Shown piece by piece: positions 54,802 through 61,912 of a stretch of 64,000 nucleotides of DNA. Under the pieces are notes generated by a model. The model was not told the origin of the DNA and made no database searches. It saw only the letters and a list, made by a program, of their open reading frames with translations. This DNA comes from Candidatus Avedoeria danica (GTDB lineage: Bacteria > Chloroflexota > Anaerolineae > Epilineales > Epilineaceae), in the NCBI GenBank assembly GCA_016703025.1, contig JADJCV010000003.1:310001-374000 (forward strand), written 5' to 3'. A program made the translations under genes and the position numbers. Within the stretch, counting starts at the first letter, position 1. Every line of letters begins with the position of its first letter.

Positions 54802-56322
54802 CTACAAATCCACATCATGCGGTCCGCTCTCCCGCTGGCCGGCGGGACTGATCCGCACGAACTCCGCCGTCGCCTGCAGCTCTTCGATCGTCCAAGCGCC
54901 CGCGTACGATAACCCGCTGCGCAGCCCGCCGACCAGCTGGTACAGGATGCTGTCCACCGGCCCGCGGTACGGGACGCGCGCCTCGACGCCCTCGGGGACG
55001 ACGCGCTCATATTCCTTCTTCGGGATCTGCGCCGCCGGCAGCTGGCGCTCGGTGGCTTGCAGGGCGATGTTCGCCTCGAGCGAGGCCATGCCACGCGTCA
55101 CCTTGTAGCGCCGCCCGCCGCGCACGACGACCATCCCGGGGCTCTCGCGCGTCCCGGCCAGCAGGCTCCCGATCATCACGCACTGCGCCCCGGCCGCCAG
55201 CGCCTTCACGACGTCGCCGGCCGCCTTGATCCCGCCGTCCGCCACCATCGGCACGCCGGCGGCGGCCGTCACCGGGGCGCACTCGGCGATCGCGGAAAGC
55301 TGCGGTACGCCAAAGCCGGTCACGATCCGCGTCACGCAGATCGAACCCGGTCCGATGCCGACCTTGATCCCGTCCGCACCGACATCGATGAGCCGCGCCG
55401 TGCCCGCCGCCGTCGCGACGTTGCCGATGACCATGTCCCAGCTGTCACCGAACGTCCGCCGCAGCTCGCGCGCCGCGTCGACCGCCATCACGGAGTCCCC
55501 GTGGGCGATGTCGATGACGAGGGCGTCGGCGCCGGCGTGGAGGAGCTGCTCGGCCCGCTCCAGATAGCCGGGCCGCACACCGACCGCCGCCGCAACGCGC
55601 AGGCTGCCCGTCGGATCGATCGTCGCGTCCGGGAACATCGAGCGGTGCTCGAGATCCTTGGCGGTGATCAGGCCGGCCAGCCGTCCGTCGGTGTCGAGGA
55701 GCGGCAGCTTCTCGATCCGGTGCGCGTCCAACAGCCGCCGCGCGTCGGCGATCGGCGTGCCTTCGGGCGCCGTGATCAGGCGGTCGCGCGGCGTCATGAC
55801 GGCGCCGATGCCTGCGCTGTCGTCGTCGAAGAACATGATGTCGCGGCGCGTCACGATCCCGATCGGGCGCCGTTCGCCGTCGATGACGATCAGGCCGCCG
55901 ACCCCGTCCTCGCCCATCATCGCCCGTGCGTCGCCGACGGTCGCGTCGCCCGGCAGCGTGAACGGCGTCTTCACGATCGTCGCCTGGCTGCGCTTGACGC
56001 GCCGGACCTCGTCCGCTTGGCGGCCGATCGTCAGGAAGCGATGGATGACGCCGATCCCGCCGGCGCGCGCGAGGGCGATCGCCATCTCGCTCTCGGTGAC
56101 GGTGTCCATGTTGCTCGAGACGATCGGGATCGCGAGCTCGATCCGGCGGCTGAAGCGCGTCCGCGTCGTCGCCTGCGACCGCGACCGGACCTCGCTGTAG
56201 CGTGGGACGAGGAGGACGTCGTCGAACGTCAGCGCGGCGTCCGGGCGAAGGCGCAGCGTCGGCGGCGGCGCGGCGCCGTTCAGGGCGGCGGTTGATGGGG
56301 CGGGACGGTCGAGGATATCCAT
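54802..56322 (-). CDS. guaB: Inosine-5'-monophosphate dehydrogenase
   Basis: A 506-residue IMP dehydrogenase, the rate-limiting step of GMP synthesis. The barrel starts TFDDVLLVPRYSEV and includes IPIVSSNMDTVTESEMA, VIDIAHGDS and GIGPGSICVTRIVTGFG, the last containing the catalytic Cys. Two CBS domains lie between (about 105-225). The flap region ends EYERVVPEGVEARVPYRGPV and the C-terminus GLSYAGAWTIEELQ. ATG 56322 follows GGGAG; a -10-like TATGCT lies about 70 nt upstream. It stands alone between two copies of the palindromic element. Confidence 0.96.
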   Translation of the reverse strand: MDILDRPAPSTAALNGAAPPPTLRLRPDAALTFDDVLLVPRYSEVRSRSQATTRTRFSRRIELAIPIVSSNMDTVTESEMAIALARAGGIGVIHRFLTIGRQADEVRRVKRSQATIVKTPFTLPGDATVGDARAMMGEDGVGGLIVIDGERRPIGIVTRRDIMFFDDDSAGIGAVMTPRDRLITAPEGTPIADARRLLDAHRIEKLPLLDTDGRLAGLITAKDLEHRSMFPDATIDPTGSLRVAAAVGVRPGYLERAEQLLHAGADALVIDIAHGDSVMAVDAARELRRTFGDSWDMVIGNVATAAGTARLIDVGADGIKVGIGPGSICVTRIVTGFGVPQLSAIAECAPVTAAAGVPMVADGGIKAAGDVVKALAAGAQCVMIGSLLAGTRESPGMVVVRGGRRYKVTRGMASLEANIALQATERQLPAAQIPKKEYERVVPEGVEARVPYRGPVDSILYQLVGGLRSGLSYAGAWTIEELQATAEFVRISPAGQRESGPHDVDL

Positions 56323-56402
56323 GGCCGGTCTCCCGACGGTGTAACTTCGGCGATGGCGAACGCGGCTTTGTCCGCCTCCGAGCCATCGTAGCATAACACG
56401 CC

Positions 56403-56479
56403 TGGTACCCCGCCACTGGACACGCCTGGGCTGCCCGGCAGAGTACGGAGGCCGGAGATTCTGCAGTGGCGGGGCACTA
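56403..56479 (-). repeat. 77-bp palindromic element, copy D
   Basis: On the minus strand the arms are TAGTGCCCCGCCACTG and CAGTGGCGGGGTACCA, complementary except for two positions, and the centre aligns with copies A-C. It lies between guaB and the M23 gene; its left edge (minus strand) is the stop codon of the M23 gene. Confidence 0.85.
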
Positions 56480-57355
56480 GGGTGGCGGCTTCGATCCGGC
56501 CGTCGGTGCCGACGCGCCGGGCGCTGACGCGGTCGATGTCGCCGAATCCGCATGCCGGACCGCATCCCCGACCGCACCCCCGTCGGGCTCCCACGAGCCG
56601 CAGACGAGCACCCCGTCCCCGTCGCGCGCCACGCCGAGGAACGGCGCCGGGTCGTACGTGGTCGCCAGCTCGGTCTCGTTCGCATAGCCGCCGCCCGCGT
56701 CGACGCCCTCGACGATCGAGAAGTGCAGGTGCAGCCCGACCGGCTTGGCCGGATCACCGGACCACGTGCCCTGGCGGCCGAGGAGCTCGCCGGCGCGCAC
56801 CGGGCGGTCGCGCGTCCCGGGCGGGAACGCGGGGGCGACGAACGACGTCGCGCCGTCGGCGGAGGCCATGTGGGCGTAGTACGTCCAGATCGTTCCACCG
56901 GCCGGCGGGCGCTGGTCGAGCGGCGCGAAGTCGGGTGGGAAGGCAGGGTGGCGGATGATGACGGCGCTGCGCCAGTCCGCCTCGCGCGTCAGCAGGCCGT
57001 CGAACGCGGCGAAGACGGGCGTGACGTTCTCTTGGCCGTCCGGGCTGAAGATGTCGAAACCGGTGTGGTGGTGGCCCGGGAAGAACGCGTCGTCCCAGCC
57101 GTAGCCGATGAAGCCGTCGCTCGGGATCATCATCGGCGCGCCGGCGCAGCGGTTGCCGCCGAAGACGCGCCATGCGTCGTGGCCGTCCGGACCGCGGCGG
57201 ATCCAATCGATCACGCGCGCATGCTGCGGCGTGCTCGTCCGCACCCACGGCGCGAGGCGCAGCAAGAGGACGGCGGCGGGGACCCCGAGGAGGAGGGCGA
57301 GCCCGACGATCGTGCGCCGACGCCGCGGCGCGCGCGAACCGTGGTTGGATGCCAT
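56477..57355 (-). CDS. Membrane-anchored M23 family metallopeptidase
   Basis: A 292-residue protein with an Arg-rich start, one helix (IVGLALLLGVPAAVLLLRL) and an M23 domain: His97 and Asp101 in HHHTGFDIF and HLHFSI near 206-210. Between them lies a long insertion (residues about 120-200, rich in Pro). The C-terminus (SATSTASAPGASAPTAGSKP) is low-complexity and its TAG stop is the first triplet of repeat copy D, so the native end may have been altered by the repeat. It is the second M23 gene of the window. ATG 57355 follows GAGGA. Confidence 0.88.
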   Translation of the reverse strand: MASNHGSRAPRRRRTIVGLALLLGVPAAVLLLRLAPWVRTSTPQHARVIDWIRRGPDGHDAWRVFGGNRCAGAPMMIPSDGFIGYGWDDAFFPGHHHTGFDIFSPDGQENVTPVFAAFDGLLTREADWRSAVIIRHPAFPPDFAPLDQRPPAGGTIWTYYAHMASADGATSFVAPAFPPGTRDRPVRAGELLGRQGTWSGDPAKPVGLHLHFSIVEGVDAGGGYANETELATTYDPAPFLGVARDGDGVLVCGSWEPDGGAVGDAVRHADSATSTASAPGASAPTAGSKPPP

Positions 57356-57876
57356 GGACGGATCCTCGTCGATCCCGCGCTGGCCCGGCGGTGATGCTGC
57401 GTCCAACGTGCCCCGGCTCACCCGTGCCAGCCACGCCGCTCGAACGGACGGCCCGCGGCGCGCCGGCGACTTAACACAGGCGACGGCAGGTGGGGGTCAC
57501 CTGCCGTCAGCCTTATGGATGCGCCGGTCCGTGGTTACCGCTGCCGGCTGAGCGGTGGTCTGGCGTGCGACGCTCAAGCTTTCGCTCAAGACGTCCCGCC
57601 TGCGCTGCTGTCGTCGATGTCCTGCGTGCGATCAGCGCGTCGGTCGGTTGTGCCCACGAAGATACATGGCCCCGGCGGCCGCTGCTTGACCGCCCCGTTC
57701 CGGCGTGATGACCGCAGGCTGACGCGACGCTGACGGCCGCACCGCGCACTCCGGCTTGCCCCCCAACCCGCCCCCCCGCTATCCTCATCCGTCAAACCCA
57801 GGCCGCGCCCGACGCGCCGCCGAGGGCGGCCCATGGCGAGGGCCGTCAGCGCCGGCGCACCCGCCCCCCGGAGGCG
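57356..57876. other. Long divergent intergenic region, M23/rel
   Basis: About 520 nt without a supported gene. It holds a perfect 11-bp hairpin at 57482-57508, and a TATCCT -10-like box at 57780-57785 about 90 nt upstream of rel. A small RNA is possible but not shown. Confidence 0.45.
57482..57508. repeat. 11-bp perfect hairpin GACGGCAGGTG-n5-CACCTGCCGTC
   Basis: An isolated stem with a GGGGT loop stands in the middle of the divergent region, about 130 nt from the M23 start and 370 nt from rel. It could be an operator for a dimeric regulator or part of a structured transcript. Confidence 0.55.
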
Positions 57877-60162
57877 ATGCCAACGGTGCCGAATGCCGCC
57901 GCCGCGAACCCTGCGGATGACCACAGCCCGTCCGACCACGATGTCGGGGCGGCGGAGCTGGATCGACGGTTGGCGGCTCTGCTCGGCGACGTCGAGCGGC
58001 GCTTCGGTCGCGGCGATGCGGAGCGTGTCGGGCAGGCCTACGAGGCGGCGGCGGCGGCGCACGCCTCGCAGCGGCGCAAGAGCGGCGAGGCGTACATCGT
58101 CCATCCGCTTGCCGTCGCCCAGATCGTGGCGGACTTCGGCCTCGACCCGGACGCGATCGCCGCCGCCCTCCTGCACGACGTCGTCGAGGACACCGCCGTC
58201 GGTGACGACGAGCTGCGCCGGTCGTTCGGCGACGCGGTGGCGGATCTGGTGCGCGGCGTAACGAAGATCAGCGAGATCGAGGCGCGCGACATAACGGCGC
58301 ACCAACCGCGGGAGGGCAAGGATAAGGAACGCGACCGCGAGTTGGCGCACGAGGCCGAGAACCTACGCCGGCTGCTGCTCGCATCGGTGGACGACCTGCG
58401 GGTGATTCTGATCAAGATGGCTGACCGCCTTCACAACATGCAGACGCTTGGCGCGCTGAAGCCCGAGCGGCAGGCGCGCATGGCCCGCGAGACGCTGGAG
58501 ATCTACGCGCCGTTGGCGAACCGCCTGGGCATCTGGCAGTTCAAGTCGCACTTCGAGGACCTCTCGCTCAAGGTGCTCGAGCCCGAGACCTATCACTTGA
58601 TCGACACCGTCCTCTCCGGCCGGCGCGCCGAGCATGAGGCGTACCTGGAGGCGGCGATCCGCACGCTCCAGGAGCGGCTCGAAGCAGCCGGTATCGACGC
58701 CGTGATCAAGGCGCGGGCCAAGCACATCACATCCGTCTACGCCAAGATGAAGCGCAAGGACATGGACGCCGACCAGATCCTCGACGTTCTGGCGATGCGC
58801 GTCCTCGTCGACTCGAACGAGCGGTGCTACAGCGCGCTCGGCGTCATCCATCAACTGTGGGATCCGATGGAGGGCGAGTTCGACGACTACATCGCCAAGA
58901 AGAAGCCGAACCTCTACCGCTCTCTCCACACGACGGTCAAGGGGCCGGACAACCGCCCGCTCGAGATCCAGATCCGCACGCACGACATGGACGAGCTGGC
59001 CGAGTACGGCATCGCGGCGCACTGGATCTACAAGGAGAACGCGAACCTCTCGGCCGAGGTGCAGCGCCAGATCGCCGAGCTTCGGCGCACGTTGGAGTCC
59101 CGCGACGCCGATGCACCCGACGCGCTCACGTTCGTCGAGGGGCTGAAGGCCGACGTCTTCCGCGACCAGGTGTACGTCTTCACGCCCAAGGGCCGCGTCC
59201 TCGAGCTACCGACCGGCGCGACGCCGATCGATTTCGCCTACCGGATCCACTCCGAGGTCGGCAACCGCTGCCGCGGCGCGCTCGTGAACGGCAAGATGGT
59301 CGCGCTGAACACGCCGCTGAACACGGGCGACACCGTCAAGATCGTCACGACCAAGGGCGACGACGCCGGCCCGAGCCGCGATTGGGCGAACCCTGCGCTC
59401 GGCTACGTGGTTTCGGCGCACGCGCGCGAGCGGATCAAGCAGTACTTCCGCCGTCAGATCCGGTCGGACTCCATCCGCCAGGGCCGGGACGTCGTCGAGC
59501 GCGTGCTGCGCAAGCTCGGCATGACGCGCACCAAGCTCGAGGCCGTCGCCCGCCTGTTCGGCGACGACGGCGTGGACGACTTCCTGGCCGCCGTCGGCCG
59601 ACAGGAGATCGCCGCGCAGACGCTGTCGCAGCGATTGCTGGAGCACGAGGCGACGACGCTGCCGCCGCCCAAGGCCAAGCCGATCGAGCCGCACGGCGTC
59701 CCGAAGACCACCGCGCCGGTGACGCTCTTCGGCGCCGACCAGGTACAGACGCGCATCGCCCGGTGCTGCAACCCGCTGCCGGGCGAGCCCGTCGTGGGCT
59801 ACCTCACGCGCGGGCGCGGTGTTACGCTGCATCGGACGGACTGCCGCAACATCGCCGCCCAGCGCGCCCGCGAGCCCGAGCGCTTCATCCAGGTGGCGTG
59901 GGCGCCGCGCAAGAGCCAGACCGTGCCGGTGGTATTGAACGTCTACGCGATCGACCGCAGCGGCCTCGCGCGGGACATCGCGGATGTGATCAGCAAGAGC
60001 GGCATCAACATGCAGGGCATCAGCGCCATCGCGCGCGACCGCGATGCGCTGGCTGTTGTTGCCGTTGTAGTCGAGTTAGAATCGACCGATCAGTTGGCCG
60101 ACCTGCTCGACAAGCTGCAGAACGTGACGAACGTCATCGAGGTCCGCCGCACCGCTGGCTGA
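57877..60162 (+). CDS. rel: Bifunctional (p)ppGpp synthetase/hydrolase (RelA/SpoT)
   Basis: A 761-residue long Rel protein. The hydrolase domain keeps His76 in IVHPLAVAQIV and the His100-Asp101 pair in LLHDVVEDT, so hydrolysis should be intact. The synthetase domain has KPNLYRSLHTTVKGP and LEIQIRTHDMDELAEYGIAA then HW. The TGS domain (VYVFTPKGRVLELPTGATPI) and a C-terminal ACT domain (INMQGISAIARDRDALAVV) follow. GGAGG lies only two bases from ATG 57877, closer than usual. This is the single stringent-response enzyme expected in many bacteria. Confidence 0.96.
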   Translation: MPTVPNAAAANPADDHSPSDHDVGAAELDRRLAALLGDVERRFGRGDAERVGQAYEAAAAAHASQRRKSGEAYIVHPLAVAQIVADFGLDPDAIAAALLHDVVEDTAVGDDELRRSFGDAVADLVRGVTKISEIEARDITAHQPREGKDKERDRELAHEAENLRRLLLASVDDLRVILIKMADRLHNMQTLGALKPERQARMARETLEIYAPLANRLGIWQFKSHFEDLSLKVLEPETYHLIDTVLSGRRAEHEAYLEAAIRTLQERLEAAGIDAVIKARAKHITSVYAKMKRKDMDADQILDVLAMRVLVDSNERCYSALGVIHQLWDPMEGEFDDYIAKKKPNLYRSLHTTVKGPDNRPLEIQIRTHDMDELAEYGIAAHWIYKENANLSAEVQRQIAELRRTLESRDADAPDALTFVEGLKADVFRDQVYVFTPKGRVLELPTGATPIDFAYRIHSEVGNRCRGALVNGKMVALNTPLNTGDTVKIVTTKGDDAGPSRDWANPALGYVVSAHARERIKQYFRRQIRSDSIRQGRDVVERVLRKLGMTRTKLEAVARLFGDDGVDDFLAAVGRQEIAAQTLSQRLLEHEATTLPPPKAKPIEPHGVPKTTAPVTLFGADQVQTRIARCCNPLPGEPVVGYLTRGRGVTLHRTDCRNIAAQRAREPERFIQVAWAPRKSQTVPVVLNVYAIDRSGLARDIADVISKSGINMQGISAIARDRDALAVVAVVVELESTDQLADLLDKLQNVTNVIEVRRTAG

Positions 60163-60212
60163 CGACGACGCCAGCCGCCGACACCGACCCACGCGCCCGG
60201 GGAACCCAGCCA

Positions 60213-61874
60213 ATGCCCGCCGACCCGCCCACCGATCCGTTCGACGCGTCCGCCGACCCCACCGCGGAGCCGACCCGCGATCCCGGCGCTGATCCGGGCG
60301 CCAATCCAGGGCGACCCGATCCGGGGCGACCCGATCCGCCACCGGCCTCGCCGTCCTTCTGGCCGCTCCCGGGCGACTCGGCTGCGCTGAACCCGCTGGC
60401 GCCGGACGATCTCCCGCCCGCTCCTGCCGACGACGATCGACCGCCAATGGCGGCCATCCCCTCGGACGATCCCTTCGGTGCCTACATCGACGACGCCGAC
60501 GGTGAAGACGATGCCGTCGGCACAAGTGCAGCCGGCGCGCTGCCCGAGTGGCCGGCGCCCGCTCCGGCGCCCGGCGCGCCGATCCATGTCCAGCCGTTCG
60601 ACGCCGCCGCTCCGTACACGTCCGCCGCTCCGTTCGACGCCGCCATGCCGTTCGACGCCGCCATGCCGTTCGACGGCGGCGCGCCCTTCGACGGCGGCGC
60701 CCTGGCGGCCCCGGCGCATGTCGACCCGCGATCGTTCGACGCTCCGTCGGCGCACGCGTTCGACCAAGGCGACGACCTGAGCGCTGCGGTGCGCTCCACG
60801 CCGTCCGTGCCGTGGGACCGCCACCAGGACCCAACGCCGGCCGCTCCGCCACCTTCGACGCCGGGCGAACGGATCGTCGCGGCGGCTGGCGCGAACGCGC
60901 TCTACTGGGCCGGAGCCGGGGTCATCGCCCTCGTCGCCCTGACCGCGCTGTTCTTCGGCGTCCTCGTGCGCTCGTCCGATCCGTTGACGGTTGAGGGCGA
61001 TACGTCCGACGCGGCGGCGGCGATCGACGGTGCGCGCGGGCCCGGCGGCGGCGCGGACTTCGGCGCCACGGGTTCGTCGGCGATCACGCGGACGGGCGGG
61101 GCTTCGAGCGATGCGACGGATGCCACGAATGGATCGGACGGATCGGACGGGACGAACGGGACGCGTGGGACACGGGCGACGAAGCGGACCGAAGCGCTCG
61201 AAGTGCCTCCGCCGATCGTTCCGGGTGCTGAGAACCCGTCAGGCGGCGCGGCCGACGCGGACGGCGCGGCCGTCGAGGGCGCGTTCGTCGTGCCGGCAGG
61301 CTACCGCCGCTACGACGATCCGCAGCACGGCTTCAGCATGCGCGTGCCGGCCGATTGGCGCGAGGCGCATCGCTCCGCCGGGCCCGGCGACGACGCCGGG
61401 ATGCCGGACTACGACGTCGTGTTCGAAGCGCCGGAGGGCGAGCAGCGGCTGGCCGTGAGCATATGGGGCGCGGGCGAGCGCCCGCCGTTCGAGACGTGGC
61501 TGCAGTCGGCCGTCGCCGGCCTCCGCCCGCTGGACGACGGCGCAGCCGCCGGTACGGTCGACGAGGGCGGCGTGCCGTACAACGCCTTCCTCGCCGGCGA
61601 GCCGTCCCTCGTCCTCGGCGCCGATGAGACGCCCGTCAGCCACCTGTCCTATGCCGCCTTCCTCCAACACGCCGACCGCTACGTGCGCATCGCCTGGGCC
61701 GATATGACCGGCCTGACCCGGCCCGACGATGTCCTCGGCGCCCTCGCCAGCTTCGGCTGGGTCGGCGACGACCTCGTGACCGGCACCGCGCCCCAGGCGA
61801 ACCAGGTGCCGTGGCTGCGGCTGCCGCACGGGGTGTACTGGCCGAGCGACGTGTTGTTTGGGGACGGAGGGTAG
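60213..61874 (+). CDS. Single-pass membrane protein with disordered repeats and PsbP-like tail
   Basis: A 553-residue protein I cannot assign fully. The first 225 residues are Pro/Asp/Ala-rich and disordered and include six-residue repeats (PFDAAMPFDAAMPFDGGAPF). One helix follows at about 231-252 (ALYWAGAGVIALVALTALFF), then a Gly/Ser/Thr/Asp linker (ATNGSDGSDGTNGTRGTRAT). The C-terminal 190 residues form a domain beginning YRRYDDPQHGFSMRVPADW, the opening of PsbP/DUF1795-like domains, with VAFEAP-type strands and a conserved Trp. ATG 60213 gives the shortest frame that keeps all parts. It follows rel by 50 nt and may be cotranscribed. Confidence 0.65.
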   Translation: MPADPPTDPFDASADPTAEPTRDPGADPGANPGRPDPGRPDPPPASPSFWPLPGDSAALNPLAPDDLPPAPADDDRPPMAAIPSDDPFGAYIDDADGEDDAVGTSAAGALPEWPAPAPAPGAPIHVQPFDAAAPYTSAAPFDAAMPFDAAMPFDGGAPFDGGALAAPAHVDPRSFDAPSAHAFDQGDDLSAAVRSTPSVPWDRHQDPTPAAPPPSTPGERIVAAAGANALYWAGAGVIALVALTALFFGVLVRSSDPLTVEGDTSDAAAAIDGARGPGGGADFGATGSSAITRTGGASSDATDATNGSDGSDGTNGTRGTRATKRTEALEVPPPIVPGAENPSGGAADADGAAVEGAFVVPAGYRRYDDPQHGFSMRVPADWREAHRSAGPGDDAGMPDYDVVFEAPEGEQRLAVSIWGAGERPPFETWLQSAVAGLRPLDDGAAAGTVDEGGVPYNAFLAGEPSLVLGADETPVSHLSYAAFLQHADRYVRIAWADMTGLTRPDDVLGALASFGWVGDDLVTGTAPQANQVPWLRLPHGVYWPSDVLFGDGG

Positions 61875-61912
61875 CCCTTCCCGGGAGCGCCTGACGCGCG
61901 CCGGGAGAGGTT

